DNA of 64,000 bases from Lysobacter sp. Root76 (GCF_001428685.1 NZ_LMIK01000005.1:639224-703223), one strand, 5' to 3'; positions 27,574 through 36,727 are shown, numbered from the stretch's first letter. Numbers and translations are program-made. Notes: generated by a model not told the origin, from the sequence alone.

Positions 27574-28419
27574 ATGAACGCCATGACCCCGATCCGCGAT
27601 CTCACACCAGTCGACAAACTGGACCACGCCCGCGCCCTGCTCGATGCCGGCGAGCCGACCCTGGCCGACCTGGCCGCGGCGGTCGGCATCAGCGCCTCGC
27701 ACCTGCAGCGCCGCTTCACCGCGCGCTTCGGGATCAGCCCGGCCGAGTACCTGGCGCAACGCAAGCTGGGCACGCTGAAGTCGGCGCTGCGCGAAGGCAG
27801 CGACGTCAGCGCAGCGCTCTACGACGCCGGCTACGGTTCGCCCTCGCGCGTGTACGAGGGCGGCGCGGCGCGCCTGGGGATGACCCCGGCACGTTACCGC
27901 GCCGGCGGCGCCGGCGAGCAGATCCGCTGGAGCCTGGCGCGCACCGCGCTGGGTACCGCCCTGGTCGCGACCACCGAACGCGGCGTGTGCATGGTCGAGC
28001 TGGGCGACGACGCGGTGGCGCTGGAGGCCAAGCTGCGCGCCGAGTTTCCGCAGGCGCAGCTGGAACGCGTCGACGCCGGCCGCGACGAATTCCTGGCGCC
28101 GCGCCTGCGCGCGGTCGCCGATACCCTCGGCGGCCAGGCCCATGCGGTGCCGGTGGACCTGTTGGGTACCGCGTTCCAGAAAAAAGTCTGGGACGCGCTG
28201 ATGAAGATTCCGGCCGGGCAGACCCGCAGCTATGCCCAGGTCGCCGAGCAGATCGGCGCGCCGGGCAGCGCACGCGCGGTCGCGCGCGCCTGCGCCGGCA
28301 ACCGGGTCGCGGTGGTCGTGCCCTGTCATCGTGTGGTGCGCGGCGACGGTTCGCTGGGTGGGTATCGCTGGGGGCTGCCGCTGAAGGAGAAGTTGCTGCA
28401 GCGCGAGCGGGCGGCTTGA
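27574..28419 (+). CDS. AraC-type DNA-binding / methylated-DNA--cysteine methyltransferase fusion (Ada-like, no zinc domain)
   Basis: A 281-residue two-domain protein. Residues ~15-110 form an AraC helix-turn-helix pair (TLADLAAAVGISASHLQRRF and YGSPSRVYEGGAARLGMTPA). Residues ~115-280 are an O6-alkylguanine-DNA alkyltransferase, with the methyl-accepting Cys251 in VPCHRVVRGDGSLGGYRWG. E. coli Ada has an additional N-terminal Cys-zinc domain that accepts methyl groups from phosphotriesters and switches on the regulator; that domain is absent, so damage sensing must differ or the HTH may only help bind DNA. No alkB or alkA adjoins it. Confidence 0.9.
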   Translation: MNAMTPIRDLTPVDKLDHARALLDAGEPTLADLAAAVGISASHLQRRFTARFGISPAEYLAQRKLGTLKSALREGSDVSAALYDAGYGSPSRVYEGGAARLGMTPARYRAGGAGEQIRWSLARTALGTALVATTERGVCMVELGDDAVALEAKLRAEFPQAQLERVDAGRDEFLAPRLRAVADTLGGQAHAVPVDLLGTAFQKKVWDALMKIPAGQTRSYAQVAEQIGAPGSARAVARACAGNRVAVVVPCHRVVRGDGSLGGYRWGLPLKEKLLQRERAA

Positions 28420-28739
28420 GATGTAGGGTGGGGTGAGCCGCAGGCGCATCGCGTCCTGCGAACGTCGGTGCCGCGGCATTGCGGCATGACGGGTAAAGCG
28501 ATCGCGGCTTACGCCGCTCCCACAGGAAGCGCGCGGCTTGTTTCGCGAACGCGGTATGGTCGTACTCGCGCTGGCGCGCTGAGGGTGCGGTCGCGGCTCA
28601 CGCCGCTCCTACCCCAAAGCCGCGCCTTCCGCGGAAGCGGCGTGAGCCGCGAAAGCCGTGCTTCCTGTGGGAGCGGCGTGAGCCGCGATCGCGACACTCG
28701 CTCGCCGGCGCGATTGGCGCTTGCCCAGCTCCGCCGTCC
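28420..28739. repeat. Cluster of REP elements in intergenic DNA
   Basis: No gene is seen in these 320 bases. They hold one RAYT-type element (TAGGGTGGGGTGAGCCGCAG, 28433-28452) and four type B copies: two reversed (28498-28523 and 28589-28615) and two forward (28629-28655 and 28665-28693). The forward and reverse sets face each other, so the transcript could fold into long hairpins. The cluster lies between two convergent genes, where it may act as a termination or RNA-stability barrier. Confidence 0.72.
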
Positions 28740-29240
28740 TCAGCGCCGCTTGCGTGTCGCCTTCGGCGCATCGCGCGTCGGCAGCTCCAGCCCGAGCTTG
28801 ACCACGTCGAACACCAGATGGGTTTCGTAGCGCTTGATGTTGCCTTCGTCCAGGAACAAGCGCTCCGCGACCTGGCGGAAATGGGCGACGCCGGTGGTAG
28901 CCAGGATCACCAGATAGTCCCATTGCCCGGCCAGCACGTAGCACTGCTGCACCTCGGGCGCGGCGCGCATGCGCGCGTAGAACGCGGCGTGGCGGCTCGC
29001 CGATTCGCGCTCCATCGTCACCCACACCGCGGCCAGCGTGCTGCCCAGGGCGATCGGATCGAGCAGCGCGACTTGGCGGAGCAGGCCGTGCTTGCGGTAG
29101 CCGGTGAGGCGGCGCTGGACCGCGCTGGGCGACAGTCCGATCGCGTCGCCGAGCGCGGTCAGGGTGGCCGAGGCGTCGCGCTGCAGCAGCCCCAGCAATT
29201 TGTGGTCGAGTTCGTCGAGGGCGAGGGGAGGGCGGGCCAT
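28740..29240 (-). CDS. Lrp/AsnC-family transcriptional regulator
   Basis: A 166-residue protein with the winged helix-turn-helix LDHKLLGLLQRDASATLTAL ... GLSPSAVQRRLTGYRKHGLL at residues ~10-60 and the RAM ligand/oligomerisation domain behind it (PEVQQCYVLAGQWDYLVILA, then KRYETHLVFDVVKL). Such proteins sense amino acids or similar effectors and often regulate the divergent neighbour. Here a GNAT gene starts 90 bases away on the other strand with an AT-rich dyad between them, so it may regulate itself and that gene. Confidence 0.88.
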   Translation of the reverse strand: MARPPLALDELDHKLLGLLQRDASATLTALGDAIGLSPSAVQRRLTGYRKHGLLRQVALLDPIALGSTLAAVWVTMERESASRHAAFYARMRAAPEVQQCYVLAGQWDYLVILATTGVAHFRQVAERLFLDEGNIKRYETHLVFDVVKLGLELPTRDAPKATRKRR

Positions 29241-29273
29241 GCAAAAATTTTGCGTTCAAGCGGGCAAATTTTC
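29241..29273. promoter_or_regulatory. Candidate Lrp-type operator in the divergent promoter
   Basis: GCAAAAATTTTGC at 29241-29253 is a near-perfect dyad directly upstream of the Lrp-family start codon, followed by a half-like GCAAATTTTC at 29264-29273, centre spacing about two helical turns. In surroundings that are otherwise very GC-rich these AT cores stand out and fit the A/T-tract operators of Lrp/AsnC proteins. Confidence 0.5.
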
Positions 29274-29330
29274 AATCGCCTGTCTGCCCTCGCGGATAGT
29301 CTGAATGGGTCGAACCACCCGAAGAGCCGC

Positions 29331-29879
29331 ATGCAGCGCCTCGCCCCCACCGCTCCCCCAGTCCGCGCCGGCGTCGAGCGTTACGGGGTGCGCGTCGCCT
29401 CGCGCGCGGATATCGCCGCCATCCACGCCCTGATCCGCGAGCACGGTCCCAGCCCGTGGAACTACCTCGCCGAGCCTGCGCTGTCCGCACACCTGCGCGC
29501 GATCGGCGACGGCGTGGACGCGGTATTGGCCAGCCTGGACGACGTGCCGGTCGCGGTGGCGACCTACGCCGTCAGCGACGACTTCGCCTGCTACCAGAGC
29601 GCCGGCCGCGCGCGCGCGCGCCACGGCCACATCGGCGAGGTGGTCGTGCATCGCGAGCATCGCGGCGCCGGTCTCGGTGCGCACTTGCTGCGCGAGGCGG
29701 TCGCGCAGTTGCGCGCGCGCGGCCTGCGCGAGTGCTATGCCGAACGACACGAAGAGAACGCGGGTTCGGCTGGCATGATGCGCAAGGCCGGTTTCGTCGT
29801 GGTCGACGCCTTCCACGACCCCATGCGCCGCAACGTCGGCAGCTGCCGCACCGCGGTCTGCGTGCACCGATCCCGCTGA
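29331..29879 (+). CDS. GNAT family N-acetyltransferase (phosphinothricin-acetyltransferase-like)
   Basis: A 182-residue protein. The start of the domain reads YGVRVASRADIAAIHALIRE and the acetyl-CoA site EVVVHREHRGAGLGAHLLRE lies at about 104-123. The C-terminal ECYAERHEENAGSAGMMRKA is typical of GNAT motif B. The acceptor substrate is unknown. It is divergent from the Lrp-family gene and may be its target. The last codons run into the first unit of the 15-bp tandem repeat, so repeat-number change could alter the protein's end. Confidence 0.82.
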   Translation: MQRLAPTAPPVRAGVERYGVRVASRADIAAIHALIREHGPSPWNYLAEPALSAHLRAIGDGVDAVLASLDDVPVAVATYAVSDDFACYQSAGRARARHGHIGEVVVHREHRGAGLGAHLLREAVAQLRARGLRECYAERHEENAGSAGMMRKAGFVVVDAFHDPMRRNVGSCRTAVCVHRSR

Positions 29880-30009
29880 CACCGATCCAAATGACACCGA
29901 TTCAACCGACACAGATCCAACCGACACAGATCCAACCGACACAGATCCAACCGACACAGATCCAACCGACACAGATCCAACCGACACAGATCCAACCGAC
30001 ACAGATCCG
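29866..30009 (+). repeat. 15-bp tandem repeat (VNTR-like), nine units plus a partial
   Basis: Unit ACAGATCCAACCGAC. Six perfect copies occupy 29911-30000; three degenerate copies lie before (29866, 29881, 29896) and a partial one after (30001-30009). Being 15 bases, the unit keeps all frames open and would encode TQIQP on plus and DLCRL- or CVGWI-type pentapeptides on minus. It begins within the last codons of the GNAT gene and ends 35 bases before the EamA-family start, so it most likely forms the spacer and leader between them. Confidence 0.9.
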
Positions 30010-30044
30010 CTCCCCCCCCTTCCTCCCCTCGGAACCACAACCGC

Positions 30045-30983
30045 ATGAGCGCCGCCTCACCCACCGCAGCAAGACTGGCCCCCGGCGCGATCGCGGTCGC
30101 GTTCGCCCTGGCATCGGTCTACATCCTGTGGGGCTCGACCTACCTCGCCATCCGTTTCGCCCTGGAGAGCTATCCGCCCTTCATCCTGGGCGCGCTGCGC
30201 ATGTTCGTCGCCGGCGCGCTGATGTACGCCGTGCTGCGCTGGCGCGGCACCGCGCCGCCGACCCGCAAGCAATGGCGCACGCTGTGGCTGCTGTCGATCT
30301 GGATGGTGCTGCTGTCCAACGGCCTGGTGAACCTGGCCGAGACCGAAGTCGGCTCCGGCCTGGCCGCGATCGCGGTCGCGTCGATGCCGCTGTTCGCCGG
30401 CGTATTCGCGATGCTGCGCGGCCGCCATCCGTCGAAGATCGAATGGATCGGGCTGGTGATCGGCTTCCTCGGCGTGATCTGGCTCAACGCCGGCAGCGCC
30501 TTGTCGGGCTCCACGCTGGGACTGGTCTGCCTGATCATCGCGCCGATCGCCTGGGCGTGGGGCTCGATCTGGAGCCGCGACCAGGACCTACCGTCGCCGT
30601 TCATGGCCGCCAGCGCGCAGATGCTGACCGGCAGCGTGTGGATGCTGGGCGCGGCCGCGATCACCGGCGAGCGCATGAGCGCGATGCCCAGCGCCGGCGC
30701 CACCGGCGCGCTGCTGTACCTGGTCGTGGCCGGCTCGATCTTCGGCTTCACCGCCTACATCTGGCTGCTGCACCACGTGCGTCCGGCGCTGGCGACCAGC
30801 TACGCCTACGTCAATCCGCCGATCGCGGTGCTGTTCGGCGCCCTGCTCGCGGGCGAGCGCTTCAGCTCGCACGACCTGGGCGCGATGGCGGTGATCCTGG
30901 TCGGCGTGGTCATCATCACCTTGGCCAAGGCGCGCGCTGCGCGTGCGCCGGTGGTGCCGGCCCCGAACGAGCCGCCGGCATGA
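30045..30983 (+). CDS. EamA/DMT-family transporter (YedA-like)
   Basis: A 312-residue protein with ten predicted membrane helices in two EamA repeats. WGSTYLAIRFALESYPPF at the N-terminus and LLHHVRPALATSYAYVNPPI in the second repeat are typical of YedA-like drug/metabolite transporters, which usually export amino acids or related metabolites. The substrate is unknown. The TGA overlaps the ATG of the next transporter gene by four bases, so two distinct DMT permeases are made from one transcript. Confidence 0.88.
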   Translation: MSAASPTAARLAPGAIAVAFALASVYILWGSTYLAIRFALESYPPFILGALRMFVAGALMYAVLRWRGTAPPTRKQWRTLWLLSIWMVLLSNGLVNLAETEVGSGLAAIAVASMPLFAGVFAMLRGRHPSKIEWIGLVIGFLGVIWLNAGSALSGSTLGLVCLIIAPIAWAWGSIWSRDQDLPSPFMAASAQMLTGSVWMLGAAAITGERMSAMPSAGATGALLYLVVAGSIFGFTAYIWLLHHVRPALATSYAYVNPPIAVLFGALLAGERFSSHDLGAMAVILVGVVIITLAKARAARAPVVPAPNEPPA

Positions 30984-31891
30984 CCCCGGCGCAGGCGGAA
31001 GGGCGGCGCGGTCTGTGGATCGCCGCCGCCTCGTTCGTGCTGTGGGGCCTGATGCCGCTGTACTGGCATCTGCTCAAGGCGGTGCCGTCGCTGCAGATCG
31101 TCGGCCACCGCATCGTCTGGAGCGCGGCCATGGTCGCGGCCTGGCTGTCGTGGAAGCAGGGCGGCGAGTGGTTGCGCGGCGTGCTCGCGCAGCCGCGCAA
31201 GGCGGCGATGCTGGCGCTCAGCGGCGTGCTGATCGCATTCAATTGGGGCCTGTACATCTGGGCGGTCAATGCCGGCCACGTGATCGAGACCAGCCTGGGC
31301 TACTTCATCAATCCGCTGGTCAACGTGGTCTTGGGCGTGGCCCTGCTGCACGAGCGCATGAACCGGGTGCAGTGGCTGTCGGTGGCGATGGCCGCGGCCG
31401 GCGTGGGCTGGCTGACCTGGCAGTACGGGCAGGCGCCGTGGATCGCTATAGGTTTGGCGCTGTCGTTCGCCGCCTACGGGTTGATCCGCAAACTGGTCGC
31501 GGTGGAAGCGGTGACCGGCCTGGGCATCGAAAGCGTCTACCTGTTCCTGCCCGCGCTGGGCGTGCTGCTGTGGAGCGAGAGCCACGGCCTGGGCGGCTTC
31601 CTCGGCGGCTGGGGCCTGGGCCTGGACCTGATGCTGATCCTCGCCGGCGCGCTGACCGCATTGCCGCTGATCGGCTTCGCCTACGCGGTGCGGCGGGTGC
31701 CGTTGTCGGTGGTCGGGCTGATGCAGTACATCGCGCCGACCCTGCAGTTCCTGATCGGCGTGCTGGTGCTGCACGAACCCTTCGACCGCTCGCGCCTGAT
31801 CGGCTTCGTGTTCATCTGGATCGGCTTGCTGGTCTTCGCCGGCGAAGGGCTGTGGCGCTCACGGCGGCAGGCGGCACTGGCGGCCGCATGA
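30980..31891 (+). CDS. rarD: RarD-type EamA-family permease
   Basis: A 303-residue, ten-helix DMT-superfamily protein. RarD markers are GLWIAAASFVLWGLMPLYWH, the EIVGHRIVWS-like LQIVGHRIVWSAAM, NWGLYIWAVNAGHVIETSLG, and YIAPTLQFLIGVLVLHEPF. RarD proteins are named after a chloramphenicol-sensitivity phenotype; the true substrate is unsettled. The ATG overlaps the upstream transporter stop. Facing REP elements lie beyond its stop. Confidence 0.88.
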   Translation: MTPAQAEGRRGLWIAAASFVLWGLMPLYWHLLKAVPSLQIVGHRIVWSAAMVAAWLSWKQGGEWLRGVLAQPRKAAMLALSGVLIAFNWGLYIWAVNAGHVIETSLGYFINPLVNVVLGVALLHERMNRVQWLSVAMAAAGVGWLTWQYGQAPWIAIGLALSFAAYGLIRKLVAVEAVTGLGIESVYLFLPALGVLLWSESHGLGGFLGGWGLGLDLMLILAGALTALPLIGFAYAVRRVPLSVVGLMQYIAPTLQFLIGVLVLHEPFDRSRLIGFVFIWIGLLVFAGEGLWRSRRQAALAAA

Positions 31892-31902
31892 GCCGCTGCC
31901 CT

Positions 31903-32003
31903 GGGGTAGGAGCGGCGTAAGCCGCGACCCGGAGTTCCGACACGCGACGCCGGTTTCGCGGCGGCTGCGGATTCGCGGTCGCGGCTTACGCCGCTCCTAC
32001 CCC
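31903..32003. repeat. Inverted pair of type B REP elements
   Basis: GGGGTAGGAGCGGCGTAAGC starts at 31903 and its reverse complement ends at 32003; about 50 bases separate the two arms. The 26-base arms match perfectly, so transcripts from either side can form a long hairpin. It sits between convergent transcription units. Confidence 0.8.
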
Positions 32004-32033
32004 AAGGCATGGCGTTGATGTCCCGCAAACGAA

Positions 32034-32057
32034 CGAGGCGCCGCGAACGGCGCCTCG
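32034..32057 (-). terminator. Terminator of the ABC exporter operon
   Basis: CGAGGCGCCG, loop CGAA, CGGCGCCTCG: a perfect 10-bp stem 25 bases beyond the last permease stop. On minus it is followed by a T-rich TTCGTTTG; on plus by TCGTCTTGTTG, so it may stop transcription both ways. Confidence 0.75.
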
Positions 32058-32081
32058 TCGTCTTGTTGCGATGGCCTTGGC

Positions 32082-33389
32082 TCAGGCCGCGCGCAAGGCT
32101 GTGGTCACCGGTAGGCGTGCCGCGCGCAGCGCCGGGAACAGGCCGCCGACCAGGCCGATGCCCAGCGCCCACTTCAGGCCGCTCCACAGCAGCTCCGGCG
32201 AGACCTTGAACTGGAACACCACCTGGCTGAAGTTGCTGCCCAGCGTCGACACCTGGTAGCCGTTGAAGATCAGCCAGGCCAGCCCCGCGCCGAGCAGGCC
32301 GCCCAGCAACGCCAGCAGCATGGTTTCCAGCATCACCGCGATCACCACCGGCACGCCGCGGAAGCCGAGCGCGCGCAGGGTCGCGATCTCGCGCGCGCGG
32401 CCGGACACCGCGGCGTACATGGTGTTGAGCGCGCCGAACACTGCGCCGATCGCCATGATGGTGCCGATGAAGATGCCCAGGACCTTGATGACCTTGGTAA
32501 GCACCTCGGACTGCTTGGCGTAGTAGTCGTGGGTGGTCTGCACGTCCAGCTTCAGGCGCGGGTCGGCCGCCAGCGCGCCCTTGAGCTGCTTGAAGCCGTC
32601 CTTGCCGGCCAGCTTCACCGTCACCGACTGGAACGAAGTGCGCTGGTAGGTCGAGGCCAGCACTTCGCCGTCGGCCCACAGTTCGGAGTCGTGCGAATCG
32701 CCGGCGGCGAAGATGCCGACCACGGTCCAGTTCTGGTTGGCCAGTTCGATCTGCTTGCCGATTTCCAGGCCGCGGAACTGCTTGGCCGCGCCCTGGCCGG
32801 CGATCAGTTCGCGCAGGCCTTCGCCGAACTTGCGGCCCTTCACGATCTTGACGTTGGGCCGCAGCGACCAGGCTTCGGCACCGACGCCGCGCAACTGCGC
32901 GTTGGCGTCGCTGCCGTCGCTGACGGTGGGCAGGTTGATCACCTGCGACAGTTCCGGCGAGACCTGGGCGCGGCCGTTGCCGTCCTTGGCGATGCCGGCC
33001 AGGGACGAGATCAGCGGCACCTGGTCGCGGGTGATGACCGAGTTGGTCTCGGCCTGCGAGCCGCCGCGCAGGATGATCGCAGTGTCGTCGCTGCCGGTCT
33101 GCTTGAGCGTGTTCTGGAAGCCTTCGCCCATCGCCAGCATCGCCACCAGCACGCCGACCACGCCGGCGATGCCGATCACGATCACCGAGGACGCGCCCCA
33201 GCGCTGCGGCAGGCTGGAGATGCCGACGCCGGCCACCGCCAGGGTCTGCTGGCCGCGCTTGGTCAGGAACAGCCACAGCAGCAACGCCGCGACCACGCCC
33301 AATACGCCGTACCACGGCAGGAATATCCACCCGACCAGTCCGACCGCCAGCAGCAGCGCGATCCCGATATTGACTAGAACTCTCTTCAT
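32082..33389 (-). CDS. MacB-type ABC transporter permease (second of two)
   Basis: A 435-residue permease. Two N-terminal hydrophobic stretches precede a MacB periplasmic domain (~85-290) and a C-terminal FtsX-like domain with three helices: IMAIGAVFGALNTMYAAVSG, REIATLRALGFRGVPVVIAV, and a final GGLFPALRAARLPVTTALRA. This is the type VII (MacB/LolE) fold, which uses ATP hydrolysis in the cytoplasm to drive motions in the periplasm. It is last in the order adaptor, ATPase, permease, permease. No substrate can be assigned. Confidence 0.87.
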   Translation of the reverse strand: MKRVLVNIGIALLLAVGLVGWIFLPWYGVLGVVAALLLWLFLTKRGQQTLAVAGVGISSLPQRWGASSVIVIGIAGVVGVLVAMLAMGEGFQNTLKQTGSDDTAIILRGGSQAETNSVITRDQVPLISSLAGIAKDGNGRAQVSPELSQVINLPTVSDGSDANAQLRGVGAEAWSLRPNVKIVKGRKFGEGLRELIAGQGAAKQFRGLEIGKQIELANQNWTVVGIFAAGDSHDSELWADGEVLASTYQRTSFQSVTVKLAGKDGFKQLKGALAADPRLKLDVQTTHDYYAKQSEVLTKVIKVLGIFIGTIMAIGAVFGALNTMYAAVSGRAREIATLRALGFRGVPVVIAVMLETMLLALLGGLLGAGLAWLIFNGYQVSTLGSNFSQVVFQFKVSPELLWSGLKWALGIGLVGGLFPALRAARLPVTTALRAA

Positions 33390-33401
33390 CGCGATCTCTC
33401 C

Positions 33402-34559
33402 TTATCGGCCGGCCAGCGCATCGACGATCTTCAATCTCATGCCGCGCAGCGCGGGCAGGAGTCCGACAGCCACGCCGATCGCGATCATCAGGACCAAGCC
33501 CATGATCCAGGTCTGCGGCAGTACGGTCGGCAGCTGGATGGCGCCGCCGCTGACGGAGCTGATGAAAGGCATCAGCAGCGCCGCCAGGCCCAGGCCGATC
33601 ACCCCGCCTATCACGATCAGCAAGGTCGACTCGGCCAGGACCAGGGCCAGCACGCTGCGGTCGCTGAAGCCGATGGTCTTGAGCACCGCCAGTTCCGGTA
33701 TGCGCTCGCGCACCGCCTGGGCCATGGTGTTGCCGGTCAGCAGCAACAGGGTGAAGAACACCGCGCCCATGATCGCGCTGACGATCAGGCCGATGTCGGC
33801 GAACTGCTTGGCGAAGGACTGGTTGAAGGCCTGTTCGGTCTGGGTCTTGGTCTCGTGGTCGGAGTTCTCCGACAGCGCGTCGATGCCCTTGGCCACGCGC
33901 GTGGCCTGGTTCACATCGTCCAGCTTGACCATGTACCAGCCGACCCGGCTCTTGACGTAGTCGTTGGACTCGTCGAAGTACTTCCAGTGGAACCACAGCT
34001 GGTTCTCTTCGCCTTTGCGCTTGGCGTCCTTGATCTCGAAGATCGCGCGTATCTTCAGCGGCCAGTCGTTGCTGCCCTTGGTCGGGAAGATCGTGGCCTG
34101 CAAGGGGATGGTGTCGCCGATCTTCCAGCCATGGCGCTTGGCCAGCGAGGCGCCCACCACCGCGCCCTGGCGGTCGGCTTGCCAGGCCTTGATCTGATCG
34201 GCGGGCAAGGCGTATTCCGGATACAGCTCGAAATAGTTCGGGCTCACGGAGAAGTTCGGAAAGAAATTCTTCGGGTCCCGGTAGATGCCGCCGAACCAGG
34301 CCGCGTAAGCGACCTTCTTCACGCCCGGCTGGGATTCGATCTGGCTGAGCAGGTTGTAGGGCAGCATCTGGGTGATCGACAGGCGCGAGGCCACGACCAG
34401 GCGGTCGGCGCCGGCGACGCTGCCGCCGGAGTTGAACGCGACGCGGACCGAGTCGAGCGTGCCGAACAGCAGGAATGCGGTCACCACCGACAACAAGGTC
34501 AGCAGGGTGCGGGTCTTGCTTCGGAACAATGCGGCCCAGATCAGGTGCAGGTATTTCAT
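33402..34559 (-). CDS. MacB-type ABC transporter permease (first of two)
   Basis: A 385-residue permease starting MKYLHLIWAALFRSKTRTLL, the usual beginning of FtsX/MacB permeases. A periplasmic domain is followed by helices within IVSAIMGAVFFTLLLLTGNT and REIPELAVLKTIGFSD-like RERIPELAVLKTIGFSDRS, ending LLPALRGMRLKIVDALAGR. It ends 12 bases before the second permease gene. The two permeases differ clearly in sequence, so a heterodimeric transporter as in LolCE is likely. Confidence 0.87.
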   Translation of the reverse strand: MKYLHLIWAALFRSKTRTLLTLLSVVTAFLLFGTLDSVRVAFNSGGSVAGADRLVVASRLSITQMLPYNLLSQIESQPGVKKVAYAAWFGGIYRDPKNFFPNFSVSPNYFELYPEYALPADQIKAWQADRQGAVVGASLAKRHGWKIGDTIPLQATIFPTKGSNDWPLKIRAIFEIKDAKRKGEENQLWFHWKYFDESNDYVKSRVGWYMVKLDDVNQATRVAKGIDALSENSDHETKTQTEQAFNQSFAKQFADIGLIVSAIMGAVFFTLLLLTGNTMAQAVRERIPELAVLKTIGFSDRSVLALVLAESTLLIVIGGVIGLGLAALLMPFISSVSGGAIQLPTVLPQTWIMGLVLMIAIGVAVGLLPALRGMRLKIVDALAGR

Positions 34560-34582
34560 GTCTGCTTTCCTTTAGGTGTTTC

Positions 34583-34690
34583 CTTCTCCGCGCGGGAGAA
34601 GTGGCTCAAGGGGCGGATGAGGATCCGGATGAGGTTCGAGCCGCGCCTATGCGCCGGCTGTCGCCTGCGTCCCTCTCCGGACGGAGAGGG
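34583..34690. repeat. Two degenerate REP hairpins inside the ABC operon
   Basis: CTTCTCC/GGGAGAAG around 34583-34601 and CCCTCTCCGG/ACGGAGAGGG at 34671-34690. They are shortened relatives of the type A REP and fill the 141-base gap between the ATPase gene and the first permease, the only wide gap in the operon. They could affect relative transcript levels. Confidence 0.6.
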
Positions 34691-34700
34691 CGTCCGGATC

Positions 34701-35390
<690 letters not shown>

Positions 35391-35431
35391 CTTGGACTTC
35401 CTCGCGCGTAAATAAGGGAACGGCTTAGGGG

Positions 35432-36721
35432 TTATTCGTTGCTGGGGGCGGAATCGTCACTGGCAGAACCGTCACCGGCGGAACCGTCGCTCGCGGCCAC
35501 GCGCACGCGCGCGCCGTCTTCCAGCGTTTCCGGCGGGGACAGCACGACGGTTTCGCCGCCGGACACGCCCTGGATCACTTCGCGGTCGTCGCCGAGGCTG
35601 CGGCCGAGCTTGAGCGCACGCTGCCGGACCTTGTCGGCCTCGACCACGAACGCCACATCGCCGCCGCCGCGCTGCACGATCGCCGCGGTCGGCACCAGCA
35701 CGCCGGGCTTGGGCTGATCGGCCGCGACCGGCTTGGCCGCTTCCAGGAAGCTCACCCGCACGCCCATGTCGGGCACGATGCGCGGGTCCTTGGTCTTGAG
35801 CGCGATGCGCACCTTGACCGTGGCCTTGCCGCGATCGGCAGCCGGAATGATCGCGATCACTTCGGCCGGGATCTTCCAATCCTGATAGGCGTTGAGCGTG
35901 GCTTCGACCGGCATCTTCGGCTGCACCCGGCCGATGAAGGCTTCGCCGACGTCGACTTCGACCTCGAGCGAATCCATGTCGACGATGGTGCCGATGCCGG
36001 TGCGGGTGAAGCCGCCGCCGGCCGACAAGGGCGAGACGATTTCGCCCGGCTGCGCGGCCTTGGCCGTGACCACGCCGGCGAACGGCGCGCGCACGATGGT
36101 GTTGTCCACGCCCAGGTCGGCGATGCGCAGGCGGCCGCCGGCGACCTTGGCGTTGCGTTGTGCGGTCAGCAGCTGCGCGCGCAGCGAATCGCGTTGGGCC
36201 ACGGCCTGGTCGTATTGCGAGCGCGCCACCAGTTGCTGCTTGACCAGCGTGCTCAGGCGGTTGGCGTTGAGCTCGGCTTCCTTGAGTTGCGCCTGCACGC
36301 GCACGGCATCGCTCTGCGCGGCGCCGAGCTGGGCGTCGGCCAGCGAGCGTTCGGCGTCGGCGTCGATCGGGTCGAGCGTGGCCATGATCTGGCCGGCTTC
36401 GACGCGCTGACCTTCCTCGATCATCACCTCGCGTACCTTGCCGGTGATCTTGGCCGAGACCGTGGCCATGCGCCGCGCGACCACGTAGCCGGTGGCGTCG
36501 AGCACCGAGGCACTGCCGCCGCCGCCGATGGCGACCGCGGTTGCGGTTTTGACTTCAGGCGCGGCGCTGCGGCCGAACACCGCCCAGCCGGCGACGCCGA
36601 GCACCGCGATCAGGCCGATCGCGCCCAGCGCGATCCACAGCCCGCGCCCCGGTCCCGAAGACGGCGGAGGCGCGCTCCGGTCTATGCGTAGTTCCTTTAA
36701 CAGATCAGCCGATGCATTCAT
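35432..36721 (-). CDS. Periplasmic adaptor subunit (MacA/HlyD type) of ABC exporter
   Basis: A 429-residue membrane fusion protein. One membrane helix (~29-49, LWIALGAIGLIAVLGVAGWA) is followed by a beta-barrel/lipoyl domain (VSAKITGKVREVMIEEGQRV), a coiled-coil hairpin (~130-195, AQLKEAELNANRLSTLVKQQ), and the membrane-proximal domains. The C-terminal tail is Ser/Asp/Gly-rich. Adaptors of this type bridge an inner-membrane pump to an outer-membrane TolC protein; no tolC gene is in the window. It is the first gene of the operon. Confidence 0.9.
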   Translation of the reverse strand: MNASADLLKELRIDRSAPPPSSGPGRGLWIALGAIGLIAVLGVAGWAVFGRSAAPEVKTATAVAIGGGGSASVLDATGYVVARRMATVSAKITGKVREVMIEEGQRVEAGQIMATLDPIDADAERSLADAQLGAAQSDAVRVQAQLKEAELNANRLSTLVKQQLVARSQYDQAVAQRDSLRAQLLTAQRNAKVAGGRLRIADLGVDNTIVRAPFAGVVTAKAAQPGEIVSPLSAGGGFTRTGIGTIVDMDSLEVEVDVGEAFIGRVQPKMPVEATLNAYQDWKIPAEVIAIIPAADRGKATVKVRIALKTKDPRIVPDMGVRVSFLEAAKPVAADQPKPGVLVPTAAIVQRGGGDVAFVVEADKVRQRALKLGRSLGDDREVIQGVSGGETVVLSPPETLEDGARVRVAASDGSAGDGSASDDSAPSNE

Positions 36722-36727
36722 ATGCGG

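Noticed and set aside
29866-30009. CRISPR array or coding pentapeptide repeat
   Set aside because: Units are contiguous with no spacers, and there are no cas genes. The minus-strand DLCRL frame has no plausible protein context, and the plus-strand TQIQP frame is only part of a shadow.
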